64,000 bases of DNA from Nonomuraea pusilla (GTDB lineage Bacteria > Actinomycetota > Actinomycetes > Streptosporangiales > Streptosporangiaceae). Under the pieces are notes generated by a model that made no database searches, was not told the DNA's origin, and saw only the letters and a list, made by a program, of their open reading frames with translations. The stretch spans positions 482,519 to 546,518 of the forward strand of contig NZ_FOBF01000005.1 in the NCBI RefSeq assembly GCF_900109355.1, in the 5' to 3' direction. Numbering within the stretch: the stretch's first letter is position 1; the number at the start of each line of letters is the position of its first letter. Made by a program: the position numbers and the translations under genes. Positions 17,713-27,283 of this stretch are shown one piece after another.

Positions 17713-18571
17713 GCGCGGAGAACCAGGCGACGGTCCTGCGCAGCCCCTCCTCCAGCAGGACCCGCGCCTCCCAGCCGAGCAGCTCCCTGGCCGGGCCGGG
17801 GTCGGCGGCCTGCGGCACGTCCAGCGGACGGTCCGGCGCCGAGCCGAACGGCGGCTCCGACTCCTCGCCGGCGATCCGGTACAGCAGCCCGACCGCCTCC
17901 CGCACCGGCACCGTCGTGCCCGTGCCCACGTCGAACGCCGCGCCGACGGCCCGCTCGCTCGCGCCCGCCAGCGCGAACGCCTCGGCGACGTCCTCGACGT
18001 ACACCCAGTCCACGGGCTTGGCGCCGCTGGTCAGCCGCGGCGTCGCGCCGCGCAGCAGCGCCAGCGTCACGTACGGCACCACCTTCGAGGTGTCGCGCTG
18101 GCCCGGCCCGTACACCATGGTGGGCCGCACGATCGTGTACGGCAGGTCCCACAGCCGCCGGTACAGCTCGGCGTACCCGGAGGCCGCGGCCTTCGCCATC
18201 GCGTACGGCGACGGCGGCGGGCAGTGGCCGTTGCCGGGACGCGGCTCCTCGCTCGACCCGGCGAGCACCACCCGGCAGCCGGAGCGCACGACGGCGTCCA
18301 GCAGGTTCACGGTGGCCACGAGGTTGCCGTCGAGGGTGGGCCTGACCACGCCGGGGTCGCGCGCGCCGTCCACCTGGCCCGCGAGGTGGAACACCACGTC
18401 GGGCGCGACCTGGCGGACCAGCCGCGCCGCCGCGCCCGCGTCGCGCAGGTCGGCCTGCCGCCTGCCCGCCGGGTGCACCTCGGCGCCCAGTTCGGCCAGG
18501 CGCCTGGCCAGGTGCCCGCCGATGAAGCCGGTGGCCCCCGTCACGAGGACCCGCCTGCCCTGCCAGTCCAC
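17702..18571 (-). CDS. NAD-dependent sugar epimerase/dehydratase (extended SDR)
   Basis: This 289-residue extended SDR acts on nucleotide sugars. The dinucleotide motif VTGATGFIGGHLA is at residues 10-22, YAMAKAAASGYAEL near 152 gives the YxxxK catalytic pair, and RPTMVYGPGQ near 178 is the usual following block. It converges on the secreted protein gene, overlapping by 11 bp, and is the last gene of the glycan cluster. A GDP- or dTDP-sugar substrate is likely, but neither is shown by the sequence. Confidence 0.85.
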   Translation of the reverse strand: MDWQGRRVLVTGATGFIGGHLARRLAELGAEVHPAGRRQADLRDAGAAARLVRQVAPDVVFHLAGQVDGARDPGVVRPTLDGNLVATVNLLDAVVRSGCRVVLAGSSEEPRPGNGHCPPPSPYAMAKAAASGYAELYRRLWDLPYTIVRPTMVYGPGQRDTSKVVPYVTLALLRGATPRLTSGAKPVDWVYVEDVAEAFALAGASERAVGAAFDVGTGTTVPVREAVGLLYRIAGEESEPPFGSAPDRPLDVPQAADPGPARELLGWEARVLLEEGLRRTVAWFSALRA

Positions 18572-18593
18572 CGGACCACCTCCGGACGCGGAA

Positions 18594-18620
18594 GGGGCCC
18601 GCTCACGCCGAGCGGGCCCC
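18594..18620. terminator. Strong GC hairpin between the epimerase and korB
   Basis: GGGGCCCGCT and AGCGGGCCCC form a perfect 10-bp stem around a 7-nt loop, 17 bp past the korB stop on the minus strand. No clear U-run follows, as is usual for actinobacterial terminators. It would end the kor transcript before the epimerase gene. Confidence 0.7.
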
Positions 18621-18637
18621 GTCGAACCAAGCGGACG

Positions 18638-19684
18638 TCAGCCGATGCGCCAGGTGTCGCCGCCCATGAGCAGCTCGCTCAGGTCGCCGGGCCCCTGCCG
18701 CTCCACCGCCTGGTCGAGCTGCTCGGCCATGAGCACGTCGTAGGCCGGGCGGTCGACCTGCCGGAAGATGCCGACCGGGACGTGCTCGAACGCCGGCTCG
18801 TCCAGCCGCGACAGCGCGAACGCCACCGACGGGTCGGGGTTGTGCGCGTCGTGCACCAGGATGTCCTGCTCGCTCGCCTCGGAGCGCGGCACCACCTGGA
18901 TGCCGCCGTTGGCGCCCCGCACGACCGCCTTGGACGCGCTCACGATCGGCTGCCCGTGCTCCAGCCGCAGCGTGATGTCGTCGCGCACGTCCGGGTCCTT
19001 CATCGGCTCGAACGCGTTGTCGTTGAAGATGTTGCAGTTCTGGTAGATCTCCACCAGCGACGTGCCGCGGTGCGCGGTGGCCTCGCGCAGCACCGACTGC
19101 AGGTGCTTGCGGTCGGAGTCGAGGGTGCGCGCCACGAACGTGGCCTCCGCGCCGATCGCCAGCGAGATCGGGTTGAACGGCTTGTCCAGCGACCCCATCG
19201 GCGTCGACTTGGTGATCTTGCCGACTTCGGAGGTGGGGGAGTACTGGCCCTTCGTCAGACCGTAGATCCGGTTGTTGAACAGCAGGATGTTGAGGTTGAC
19301 GTTGCGGCGCAGCGCGTGGATCAGGTGGTTGCCGCCGATCGACAGCGCGTCGCCGTCACCGGTGACCACCCACACCGACAGGTCGGGCCGCGAGGCGGCC
19401 AGGCCCGTCGCGATCGCCGGCGCCCGCCCGTGGATGGAGTGGAAGCCGTAGGTGTTCAGGTAGTACGGGAAGCGCGAGGAGCAGCCGATGCCGGAGACGA
19501 ACACGATGTTCTCGCGCCGCAGCCCCAGCTCGGGCAGGAAGCTCTGCACCGCCGCCAGGATGGCGTAGTCGCCGCACCCGGGGCACCAGCGCACCTCCTG
19601 GTCGGACTTGAAGTCCTTCAGGCTCTGCTTGGCGTCGGTCTTGGGGATGAGCGACAGGCCCTTCCCGTTCACGAGCTCAGTCAC
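18638..19684 (-). CDS. korB: 2-oxoacid:ferredoxin oxidoreductase beta subunit
   Basis: This 348-residue thiamine-diphosphate-binding subunit belongs to the enzyme that decarboxylates 2-oxoglutarate (or a related 2-oxoacid) to the acyl-CoA and reduces ferredoxin. WCPGCGDYAIL near residue 33, GIGCSSRFPYY near 65, HSIHGRAPAIATG near 82 and the ThDP/Mg site VVTGDGDALSIGGNH near 110 are all present. The start overlaps the end of the alpha subunit gene by 8 bp. It is part of a two-gene operon next to the nuo genes. Confidence 0.93.
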   Translation of the reverse strand: MTELVNGKGLSLIPKTDAKQSLKDFKSDQEVRWCPGCGDYAILAAVQSFLPELGLRRENIVFVSGIGCSSRFPYYLNTYGFHSIHGRAPAIATGLAASRPDLSVWVVTGDGDALSIGGNHLIHALRRNVNLNILLFNNRIYGLTKGQYSPTSEVGKITKSTPMGSLDKPFNPISLAIGAEATFVARTLDSDRKHLQSVLREATAHRGTSLVEIYQNCNIFNDNAFEPMKDPDVRDDITLRLEHGQPIVSASKAVVRGANGGIQVVPRSEASEQDILVHDAHNPDPSVAFALSRLDEPAFEHVPVGIFRQVDRPAYDVLMAEQLDQAVERQGPGDLSELLMGGDTWRIG

Positions 19685-21521
19685 TGTCGATCACGTCCTG
19701 GATGACTCCGGCCAGCTCCTCGGCCTTGAAAGGAAGCCCGCGCACGCGGTTGTAGCTGATGATGTCGACGAGGTAGCGCGCCCGCAGCAGCAGCGCGAGC
19801 TGGCCGAGGTTGATCTCGGGCAGCAGCACCTTGTCGTAGTGCTTGAGCACCTCGCCGGTGTTGGCGGGCAGCGGGTTGAGGTGACGCAGGTGGGCGTGGG
19901 CGACCTTGCCGCCCTCGCGCCTGATGCGCCGCGCCGCCGCCGCGATCGGCCCGTACGTCGAGCCCCAGCCGAGCACCAGCACCCTGGCGTCGCCGTCGGG
20001 GTCGTCGACCTCCAGGTCGGGCACGTCGATGCCGGCGATCTTCGCCGCGCGCAGCCTGACCATCAGGTCGTGGTTGTTCGGGTCGTAGGAGATGTTGCCG
20101 GTGCCGTCGGCCTTCTCGATGCCGCCGATGCGGTGTTCGAGGCCGGGCGTGCCGGGGATGGCCCACGGGCGGGCCAGGGTCTCCTCGTCGCGCTTGAACG
20201 GCAGGAACCGGCCGTCCTCGCCGTTGGGCGCGGTGGTGAACTCCTGCGAGATGTCGGGCAGCTCCGAGATCTCCGGCAGCCGCCACGGCTCGGAGCCGTT
20301 GGCCAGGTAGCCGTCGGACAGCAGCATGACAGGCGTGCGGTACTTGACCGCGATCCTGGCCGCCTCGATCGCGGCGTCGAAGCAGTCGCTCGGGGACATC
20401 GGCGCGACGATCGGCACCGGCGACTCGCCGTTGCGGCCGAACATCGCCATCAGCAGGTCGGTCTGCTCCGTCTTGGTCGGCATGCCGGTGCTCGGCCCGG
20501 CCCGCTGCACGTCCACGATGACGAGCGGCAGCTCGGTGGTGACCGCCAGGCCGACCGTCTCCGCCTTCAGCGCCACGCCGGGGCCTGAGGTCGTGGTCAC
20601 GCCCAGCGCGCCGCCGAACGCGGCGCCGAGCGCCGCGCCCACGCCGGCGATCTCGTCCTCGGCCTGGAACGTGCGCACGCCAAACCGCTTGTGCTTGGAC
20701 AGCTCGTGCAGGATGTCGCTGGCCGGGGTGATCGGGTACGACCCCAGGAACAGCGGCAGCTTCGCCTGCACGCTCGCCGCCACCAGGCCGTAGGCCAGCG
20801 CCTGGTTGCCGGAGATGTTGCGGTACAGGCCCGGCGCGAGCTGGGCGGGCTTCACCTCGTACGACACCGAGAACGACTCGGTGGTCTCGCCGTAGTTCCA
20901 GCCGGACTGGAACGCGGCGATGTTGGCCTTGGCGATGTCGGGCTTCTTGGCGAACTTCTGCTCGAGGAACGCGATGGTCTGCTCGGTCGGCCGGTGGTAC
21001 AGCCACGACAGCAGGCCGAGGGCGAACATGTTCTTGGCCCGCTCGGCGTCCTTCTTCGAGATGTCGAAGCCTTCGAGCGCCTTGACGGTGAGCGAGGTCA
21101 GCGGCACGGCGTGCAGGCGCCACTCGGCCAGCGAGCCGTCCTCCAGAGGGTTGGCGTCGTAGCCGACCTTCTGCAGGTTGCGCTTGGTGAACTCGTCGGT
21201 GTTGGCGATGATGTCGGCGCCGCGCGGCAGGTCGCCCAGGTTGGCCTTCAACGCGGCGGGGTTCATCGCGACGAGGACGTTCGGCGCGTCGCCCGGCGTC
21301 AGGATGTCGTGGTCGGCGAAGTGCAGCTGGAAACTCGACACGCCGGGCAGGGTGCCCGCGGGCGCGCGGATCTCGGCCGGGAAGTTGGGCAGCGTGGAAA
21401 GGTCGTTGCCGAACTCGGCGGTGCCCGCCGTGAATCTGTCGCCGGTGAGCTGCATGCCGTCGCCGGAGTCACCGGCGAACCTGATGATCACGCGGTCGAG
21501 TTGCTGGACCTGCTTCGTCAC
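19677..21521 (-). CDS. korA: 2-oxoacid:ferredoxin oxidoreductase alpha subunit (gamma-alpha fusion)
   Basis: This 614-residue subunit has a gamma domain (residues about 8-190, RVIIRFAGDSGDGMQLTGDRF) fused to the pyrimidine-binding alpha domain, the usual KGOR form in actinobacteria. The hallmark GSYPITPASDILHEL is near residue 250, TTTSGPGVALKAE near 296 and GPSTGMPTKTEQ near 327. The GTG start is preceded by GAGGAGG inside a tiny upstream ORF that stops 3 bp before it. It probably supplies reduced ferredoxin; the neighbouring reduced nuo set is a candidate consumer. Confidence 0.93.
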   Translation of the reverse strand: MTKQVQQLDRVIIRFAGDSGDGMQLTGDRFTAGTAEFGNDLSTLPNFPAEIRAPAGTLPGVSSFQLHFADHDILTPGDAPNVLVAMNPAALKANLGDLPRGADIIANTDEFTKRNLQKVGYDANPLEDGSLAEWRLHAVPLTSLTVKALEGFDISKKDAERAKNMFALGLLSWLYHRPTEQTIAFLEQKFAKKPDIAKANIAAFQSGWNYGETTESFSVSYEVKPAQLAPGLYRNISGNQALAYGLVAASVQAKLPLFLGSYPITPASDILHELSKHKRFGVRTFQAEDEIAGVGAALGAAFGGALGVTTTSGPGVALKAETVGLAVTTELPLVIVDVQRAGPSTGMPTKTEQTDLLMAMFGRNGESPVPIVAPMSPSDCFDAAIEAARIAVKYRTPVMLLSDGYLANGSEPWRLPEISELPDISQEFTTAPNGEDGRFLPFKRDEETLARPWAIPGTPGLEHRIGGIEKADGTGNISYDPNNHDLMVRLRAAKIAGIDVPDLEVDDPDGDARVLVLGWGSTYGPIAAAARRIRREGGKVAHAHLRHLNPLPANTGEVLKHYDKVLLPEINLGQLALLLRARYLVDIISYNRVRGLPFKAEELAGVIQDVIDSD

Positions 21522-21524
21522 AGC

Positions 21525-21581
21525 TCAGTCCTCCTCGACGCGCCACTGCGCGGTCGCTTCTGGCGCGTTCTCTTTTTCCAT
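21525..21581 (-). CDS. 18-codon ORF immediately upstream of korA
   Basis: A micro-ORF begins at ATG and encodes MEKENAPEATAQWRVEED. Its stop is 3 bp before the korA GTG and its last codons contain the korA Shine-Dalgarno (GAGGAGG). This layout would couple korA translation to it. It could be a leader or a small protein; the evidence is position and an unusually A-rich start. Confidence 0.35.
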   Translation of the reverse strand: MEKENAPEATAQWRVEED

Positions 21582-21793
21582 GCTAGATCCTCGAAAGGTC
21601 ACGCGTTCCCACCCTGGGGAAGTGGCCCCGGGCAAGTGGGCGACGCGACGGGTCGTCAGGGTGAAGTGCGAGAACGACGACACAGCCCGGAGGCGAGCCT
21701 GCAGAGATCGACATGCAGGCGCGCGAAGAGGACGGTTCGGGTCACGAGGGCCAACTATACGTCCCTGCCGGGCGTGTGCCGTGTCTGGGGCGT

Positions 21794-23242
21794 TCACCCG
21801 GAGGCGTACAGACGCCCTGGCCGCATGCCGACCTGGCCGTACAACTCGGGCACGGTGACGAAGGTGTAACCCTGGGCGCGCAGGCGCCCGATCACGTCGG
21901 GGACGGCGTCCACGGACTCGGGCCGCACGTCGTGCAGGAGGATGATCGCGCCGGCCCGCGCCTGCTCCACGGCGCGGTCGGCGATCGCCCTGGCCGTGTC
22001 GCCGGGCCGGTCGTCGGCGTCCACGTTCCAGGTCACCAGCGACAGGCCCGCCTTGCGCGCGACGGAGCGCAGGTCGTCGTCCACCGCGCCGTACGGCGGG
22101 CGCACGAGCGTGGGCCGCTGCCCGATGGCCGCCGCCACGGCCTCCTCCGTGCGGTCGAGCGAGTCGGCGATCTTGCTGGTGGACTGCTTGGTGAGGTCCC
22201 TGTGCGACCAGCTGTGGTTGCCGACCAGGTGGCCTTCCGCGCTCATCCTGCGCAGCAGGCCCGGCTGCGCGGCGCCGTTGGCGCCCACCACGAAGAACGT
22301 GGCCCGCGCCCCCGCCTGCCGCAGCACGTCGAGCAGCCTGCCGGTGTACGGGCCAGGACCGTCGTCGAACGTCAGCGCCACGCAAGGGGTGGCGGCGCAG
22401 TTCACCGAGCCGGCGCGCCTGCTGACGGCGGGCGGGCTGGTGGCGGCCGGCGTGCCGTGCGGGGCGGCCTGCGGCGCGCGCCGGGCGGCGGCCACCACGC
22501 CCTCGCGGGCCCTGCGCCCGAGGTCCGACAGCAGGGGCTCGGCGGTGGCCGACGGCACGGCCACGGCCACGCGGCCCAGCGAGCAGGGCCCGACCTGGCA
22601 GTCATCGAACTCCACCACCAGGTCGCCGGCCCGGTTGAACGCCATCGAGTCGAACTGCTCGCCGTCCTCGCTGAGCGCCGCGGTCTCCACCTGCGGGCGG
22701 CGCTGCTTGAGCTGCTCCTTGACGATCGCGGTGAGGCGGCGCAGCGCGTCCTTGCCGCCGAGCAGCCCGCTGGAGCCGGTGGCGGCGCCGGTGCGGCGGT
22801 CGTACCAGAGGGTGCGCGTGGAGTTGGTCCAGCCGGCGCCGAGGAACTCGCCGGCGCGCAGCCGCACGCCGACCGCCTGGGAGGAGGCGGCGGCGACCTG
22901 CCAGTCCACGTTCAGCTCGGGGCGTGGGCCGCGGGCGGTGGCGTCGGCGTGCTCGCGGAACACGCGCAGCCGCTGCCTGGCGTCGTCCCTGAGCGCCTGG
23001 TTGAGCGCGGGCGCCCCGGCCAGTTCGGGGTAGACGATGTGCACGTACGCGCTGCCCGGCGTGTGGCCCTCGCCCAGCGTCGTCGTCGTCAGTCCTGCGA
23101 CGGTCGCGGGGTCGACGAAGTCGATCATCGTCGGCTCCGCAGGAACCACCACGTCCCGCTCGTGCGCGGACGCGGCGAGGCCGCACCCTGTGGCCGATGA
23201 GGCCAGCAGAGCGATTCCTGCCAAGAATCGCGTTTTGTGCAT
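21794..23242 (-). CDS. Lipoprotein polysaccharide deacetylase (CE4)
   Basis: This 482-residue exported enzyme has a lipobox-like SATGC ending at Cys20. Residues about 40-245 form an extra N-terminal domain with a DUF3298/RsiV-like look ([18 protein letters not shown]). Residues about 290-470 are a NodB domain: [12 protein letters not shown] with the paired Asp, HSWSH with the metal histidines, RPPYGAVDD and IILLHDVRP. It would N-deacetylate peptidoglycan or another amino-sugar polymer at the cell surface. It is divergent from nuoA. Confidence 0.88.
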   Translation of the reverse strand: MHKTRFLAGIALLASSATGCGLAASAHERDVVVPAEPTMIDFVDPATVAGLTTTTLGEGHTPGSAYVHIVYPELAGAPALNQALRDDARQRLRVFREHADATARGPRPELNVDWQVAAASSQAVGVRLRAGEFLGAGWTNSTRTLWYDRRTGAATGSSGLLGGKDALRRLTAIVKEQLKQRRPQVETAALSEDGEQFDSMAFNRAGDLVVEFDDCQVGPCSLGRVAVAVPSATAEPLLSDLGRRAREGVVAAARRAPQAAPHGTPAATSPPAVSRRAGSVNCAATPCVALTFDDGPGPYTGRLLDVLRQAGARATFFVVGANGAAQPGLLRRMSAEGHLVGNHSWSHRDLTKQSTSKIADSLDRTEEAVAAAIGQRPTLVRPPYGAVDDDLRSVARKAGLSLVTWNVDADDRPGDTARAIADRAVEQARAGAIILLHDVRPESVDAVPDVIGRLRAQGYTFVTVPELYGQVGMRPGRLYASG

Positions 23243-23327
23243 GAATGTCAGGGTATAGGGGTGATCTTAGGGTTTGCCCCGTTTTGGGGCTATGGGGCGT
23301 TAGCCTTTGCTGGGTTACCATCGCGTC

Positions 23328-23699
23328 ATGGACGGCTACTTCGGGTCCTATCTGCTGGTCGCCGCGCTGCTGGCCATCGGCGTCGCGATCGTGGCCGGAG
23401 CCCTCCTCGCCAACCGGCTGCTGCGGCCCAGCAGGCCCACCCCCGAGAAGCTGACCACGTACGAGTGCGGCGTCGACCCCGTCGGCGAAGGCTGGGCGCA
23501 GTCCCAGGTGCGCTACTACGTCTTCACCTACCTGTACGTCGTCTTCGCCGTCGACGCCGTCTTCCTCTTCCCCTGGGCCACCGTCTTCGACGCGCCCGGC
23601 TACGGCGTCGCCACGCTCGCCGAGATGTTCGTCTTCCTCGGCTTCATCGCCCTCGGCATCCTGTACGCCTGGCGCAAACGGGTCCTGAGCTGGACCTGA
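23328..23699 (+). CDS. nuoA: NADH-quinone oxidoreductase subunit A
   Basis: This 123-residue membrane subunit of complex I has three helices. The conserved block [30 protein letters not shown] is near residues 42-71. The start MDGYFGSYL was chosen over an upstream in-frame ATG because it fits family length. The 85-bp divergent region before it contains a small hairpin, GCCCC-GTTTT-GGGGC, near 23,277. It starts the first nuo group. Confidence 0.93.
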   Translation: MDGYFGSYLLVAALLAIGVAIVAGALLANRLLRPSRPTPEKLTTYECGVDPVGEGWAQSQVRYYVFTYLYVVFAVDAVFLFPWATVFDAPGYGVATLAEMFVFLGFIALGILYAWRKRVLSWT

Positions 23700-23752
23700 G
23701 GCGCCAGAGGCGCCGAGCTTGCCTTACCCGCGATCCGCGCGAGAATGGCCGT

Positions 23753-24268
23753 ATGGCGGATCTCCCGATGCCCACGGTCGGGCCGGTCTCCAGGTTGGCG
23801 CCCAAGCCCATGCGCTTCGTGCTCAACTGGGGGCGGCGCTATTCGCTGTGGGTGTTCAACTTCGGGCTCGCCTGCTGCGCCATCGAGTTCATCGCCACCT
23901 CGATGAGCAGGCACGACTTCATCAGGTTCGGCGTCATCCCGTTCGCCAACGGGCCCCGCCAGGCCGACCTCATGATCGTCTCGGGCACCGTCACCGACAA
24001 GATGGCCCCCGCCGTCAAGCGTCTGTACGAGCAGATGCCCGACCCCAAGTACGTCATCTCGTTCGGCGCGTGCTCCAACTCCGGCGGCCCCTACTGGGAC
24101 TCGTACTGCGTCACCAAGGGCGTCGACCAGATCGTGCCCGTCGACGTCTACGTCCCCGGCTGCCCGCCCCGCCCCGAGGCGCTGCTCCACGGCATCATGA
24201 AGCTCCAGGAGAAGATCGCCGGCGAGCGGCTCGCCGACCGGTACGGCGCCCCCGGGGCCGAGGCGTGA
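23753..24268 (+). CDS. nuoB: NADH-quinone oxidoreductase subunit B
   Basis: This 171-residue peripheral-arm subunit carries iron-sulphur cluster N2. All four Cys ligands are visible: the tandem pair in LACCAIEF, one in [11 protein letters not shown] and one in [11 protein letters not shown]. It is 53 bp after nuoA and overlaps nuoC by 4 bp (GTGA). Confidence 0.95.
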   Translation: MADLPMPTVGPVSRLAPKPMRFVLNWGRRYSLWVFNFGLACCAIEFIATSMSRHDFIRFGVIPFANGPRQADLMIVSGTVTDKMAPAVKRLYEQMPDPKYVISFGACSNSGGPYWDSYCVTKGVDQIVPVDVYVPGCPPRPEALLHGIMKLQEKIAGERLADRYGAPGAEA

Positions 24269-24819
24269 CCGGCCCGCTGGCCGAACGGCTCGGCGAACGG
24301 TTCGGCGAGCGCGCCCGCGTCACCGAGTCCTACGGCGACACCACCGTCGACGTCGAGCCCGCCGACTGGATCGAACTGCTGACCTTCGCCCGCGACGACC
24401 TCGGCTGCGCCTTCTTCGACTGGCTCACCGGCGTCGACGACCCTCCCACCGGCTTCCAGGTCGTCGCCCACGTCTACAACCCCGGCTCCGGGCTGCGCCT
24501 GCTGCTGCGCACCAGCGTCCCGCGCGACGAGCCCCGCCTGCCCACCGCCGTCGGCGTCTACCGCGGCGCCAACTGGCACGAGCGGGAGACGTACGAGATG
24601 TTCGGCGTCGTCTTCGACGGCCACCCCCACCTCGTGCCGCTCCTGCTGCCCGACGGGTTCGAGGGGCACCCCCTGCGCAAGGACTTCGTCCTGGCCGCCC
24701 GGGTCGCCAAGGCGTGGCCGGGGGCAAAGGAGCCGGGCGAGTCCGGCCACGGCGCGCCGAGCCGCCGCCGCACCCTGCCGCCCGGCGTCCCCGCCGACTG
24801 GGGGCCGCCCGATGCTTGA
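24265..24819 (+). CDS. nuoC: NADH-quinone oxidoreductase subunit C
   Basis: This 184-residue 30-kDa subunit homologue starts at a GTG overlapping the nuoB stop. The family signature [19 protein letters not shown] and then [15 protein letters not shown] lie near residues 106-140. It is not fused to a NuoD domain and no nuoD follows. The stop region overlaps nuoH by 8 bp. Confidence 0.93.
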   Translation: MTGPLAERLGERFGERARVTESYGDTTVDVEPADWIELLTFARDDLGCAFFDWLTGVDDPPTGFQVVAHVYNPGSGLRLLLRTSVPRDEPRLPTAVGVYRGANWHERETYEMFGVVFDGHPHLVPLLLPDGFEGHPLRKDFVLAARVAKAWPGAKEPGESGHGAPSRRRTLPPGVPADWGPPDA

Positions 24820-25753
24820 CGTGGTGCTGAGCCTCGTGGTCATCCTCGCCGTGTTCCTCGTGCTGCCGCTGGTCGTCGGCCAGGCCGAGCACAAGGTCAT
24901 GGCGCACATGCAGTCGAGGCTCGGCCCCATGTACGCCGGCCGCTTCCACGGCTGGGCGCAGCTCATCGCCGACGGCGTCAAGTTCGCGCAGAAGGAGGAC
25001 GTCGTCCCGGCCGCCGCCGACCGCCGCGTCTTCATGATCGCGCCGGGCGTCGCGCTAGTGCCGTACCTGGTCGTGCTGATCGTCATCCCGATCGACAGGG
25101 GTGCGGTCGCCGTCGACCTCGACCTCGGCCTGTTCTTCGTGCTCGCCGTCATGGGCGTGGGCGTGCTGGGCTCGGTCATGGCGGGGTGGGCGTCCGCCAA
25201 CAAGTACTCCCTTCTCGGCGGCATGCGGGTGGCGGCCCAGCTCATGTCGTACGAGCTGCCGCTCGTGCTGGCCGCCTCGTCCGTCGCGATGGCGGCGGGC
25301 ACGCTGTCGCTGCCCGGCATCGTCGAGGCGTGGCAGTGGTGGTGGCTGCCCTGGCAGGCCGTCGGCGGCGTCGTCTTCTTCGTCGCGGGCCTGGCCGAGC
25401 TGCGCCGACCGCCGTTCGACATGCCGGTCGCCGAGTCCGAGATCATCATGGGCCCGCTGACCGAGTACACCGGCATGCGCTTCGCCCTGTTCATGCTGAC
25501 CGAGTACGTCGGCATCGTGGTGCTGTCGTTCCTGACCACCGTGCTGTTCCTCGGCGGCTGGCACGGGCCGCTGCTGCCCGGCTGGATCTGGACCCTCGTG
25601 AAGGTGTTCGCGCTGGCCTTCGTGGTGATCTGGCTGCGGGTGTCGTACCCGCGGCTGCGCGAGGACCAGCTCCAGAAGCTCGCCTGGGCCGGGCTGGTGC
25701 CGCTGGCGCTGCTGCAGCTCGCGATCACCGGAGTGGTGAAGGTCCTCACCTGA
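24812..25753 (+). CDS. nuoH: NADH-quinone oxidoreductase subunit H
   Basis: This 313-residue membrane subunit with about eight helices lies at the quinone-site interface. Conserved text: QAEHKVMAHMQSRLGPMYAG (the actinobacterial form of the EQRKxxxxxQxRxGP block), GVKFAQKEDVVP, LIADGVK and ELRRPPFDMPVAESEIIMGPLTEYTG near residue 200. It ends the first nuo group; nuoI resumes 5 kb downstream. Confidence 0.95.
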   Translation: MLDVVLSLVVILAVFLVLPLVVGQAEHKVMAHMQSRLGPMYAGRFHGWAQLIADGVKFAQKEDVVPAAADRRVFMIAPGVALVPYLVVLIVIPIDRGAVAVDLDLGLFFVLAVMGVGVLGSVMAGWASANKYSLLGGMRVAAQLMSYELPLVLAASSVAMAAGTLSLPGIVEAWQWWWLPWQAVGGVVFFVAGLAELRRPPFDMPVAESEIIMGPLTEYTGMRFALFMLTEYVGIVVLSFLTTVLFLGGWHGPLLPGWIWTLVKVFALAFVVIWLRVSYPRLREDQLQKLAWAGLVPLALLQLAITGVVKVLT

Positions 25754-26290
25754 GCACGCCGCCCTCGCGCCGCCTCGGAGGCCCTGCCGAAACGCTTATC
25801 GACCGATTCCGCCGCCCGCGCATCCGCTGACAGATCCGCGACGACCACGAGGCCTTGGTGAGCCTGGCCGCACCGGTCGAGGCGCCGTCCGCCGACCACG
25901 CGGTGGGCAGTACGGCGGGGAGGAGCGGCGTGCCGCCGTCAGGCAGTACGCGCCCGGTATGACCAGGCAGCGCAGCCGCCGCACCCCCACGAGGCCATCC
26001 GTTAGCCACCGCGCGGCCGCCGTACCACCACGAGGCCTTCCCTTAGCCACCGCGCACCACCACGAGGCCTTCCCTTAGCCACCGCGCACCACCACGAGGC
26101 CATCCCTTAGCCACCGCGCACCGCCACGAGGCCATCCGTTAGCCACCGTGCAGCCGCCGTACCCCCACGAGGCCTTCCCTTAGCCACTGTGCAGCGCCAG
26201 GAGGCCACCCCTGGACCCCTGCCGCTCCTGAGGTGCGGCAGGGGAAACTTTACGTTCCCTTTATTCGTCGTAGACGGACAAGGGGGACTC
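25754..26290. other. 537-bp non-coding stretch with a short-unit repeat array
   Basis: No convincing gene is visible. Frames here are broken and their text is only repeat translation. The right half holds the 32/41-bp tandem array listed separately; an earlier isolated copy of CCACGAGGCCTT lies at 25,845. Confidence 0.7.
25987..26228. repeat. Alternating 32/41-bp tandem repeats
   Basis: Seven units begin with CCACGAGGCC (the last CCAGGAGGCC), starting at 25,987, 26,028, 26,060, 26,092, 26,124, 26,165 and 26,197. Most continue with (A/T)TCC(C/G)TTAGCCACCG. Units are 32 bp, or 41 bp where an extra GCCGCCGTA is present. Neighbouring copies are almost identical. Confidence 0.88.
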
Positions 26291-27247
26291 ATGGACGATC
26301 AGCTCGTTCCGGTCGCCGGTGCGACCAAAGACACCCGCTGCCCCGCCACGGCCATCGACTTCGACGGGCAGGCCCTCACCGTCACCGACGGCGCCACCGG
26401 CGAGCACCTGCGCCTCGCCCCGGCGTCGCTCTACCTCTACGCCTGCCACCCGTTCCAGGGACAACGCGGCAGGCGCCGGCAGTCGCCCCAGGTGCGCGGG
26501 CTGGCGTTGCTCGACGCCGACGGGCTCGTCCTGCTCGACCTGCCGGGCGAATGGCCCGTCTCCAAAGCGTGGCGCTTCTCAGGGAGAACCGGGATCCCGA
26601 TGGTGAACGCCAGTCACACGCCCTCGCCCAAGGTACGGGCCGCGCTGGCGCGCCGTGCTCCCGGCTGGCGGCGGGTCCACGGCCTGGCCGCCCGGCCCCG
26701 CGCCTGGTGGCACCGGCCGGTCGCCGTCGGTGCCGGGTTCGCCGGACTCGCTCTCATGGCGTACCTCGCCTCCCAGGGCTTGTGGGCCACCTGGCGCGCC
26801 CTGGCCTCCGTGGGCCGTTTCCTCCTGGACGTCCTGGACATCAAGTGGCTGGCGGCGGCGTTCAGCCCCGCCCTGATCCTGTTGCGTCCGGTGACCGGCC
26901 GCGTCTACCGGTGGCAGGTGAGGCGGGGCAGGATCCTCGGCCCGCCGGGCGGGCCGTACCTGAAGGTCGAGCGGGGCGTCAGGCTCCTGGTCATCCAGCG
27001 CGGCCACGTCCTCGCCGACCTGTCGAAGGGCCGCGTCGCCACCCTGCTGCACTACCGGTACGACGACCTCGCCGGGCTGCTCCTCCTGGACGCCGACAAC
27101 CGCCCCCTGCACCACCTGCCCGGCCCCTGGGACCCCGGCGCGGCCCAGCGCTTCGCCGAACGCCACGGCATACGGATGGCGGCGTACCGCCTGTCCCGGG
27201 AGGAATACCTCGACCTTGTTGGAACGTGTGAAGAAGCCATACCTTGA
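26291..27247 (+). CDS. Membrane protein of unknown function
   Basis: This 318-residue protein starts MDDQLVPVAG. Two hydrophobic segments lie in the middle (AVGAGFAGLALMAYLASQG near 156-175, and WLAAAFSPALILL near 200). The soluble regions before and after them resemble each other: TVTDGATGEHLRLAP...LDADGLVLLDLPGEW before and LDADNRPLHHLPGPWDPG after. This suggests an internal duplication with a membrane hairpin between. The family is not recognised. Confidence 0.6.
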   Translation: MDDQLVPVAGATKDTRCPATAIDFDGQALTVTDGATGEHLRLAPASLYLYACHPFQGQRGRRRQSPQVRGLALLDADGLVLLDLPGEWPVSKAWRFSGRTGIPMVNASHTPSPKVRAALARRAPGWRRVHGLAARPRAWWHRPVAVGAGFAGLALMAYLASQGLWATWRALASVGRFLLDVLDIKWLAAAFSPALILLRPVTGRVYRWQVRRGRILGPPGGPYLKVERGVRLLVIQRGHVLADLSKGRVATLLHYRYDDLAGLLLLDADNRPLHHLPGPWDPGAAQRFAERHGIRMAAYRLSREEYLDLVGTCEEAIP

Positions 27248-27283
27248 GGTAAACCGGGTGGCGTTGTCGATCATCTAACTCTC

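Noticed and set aside
25987..26228. Second CRISPR array
   Set aside because: Units are contiguous 32/41-bp repeats without unique spacers.
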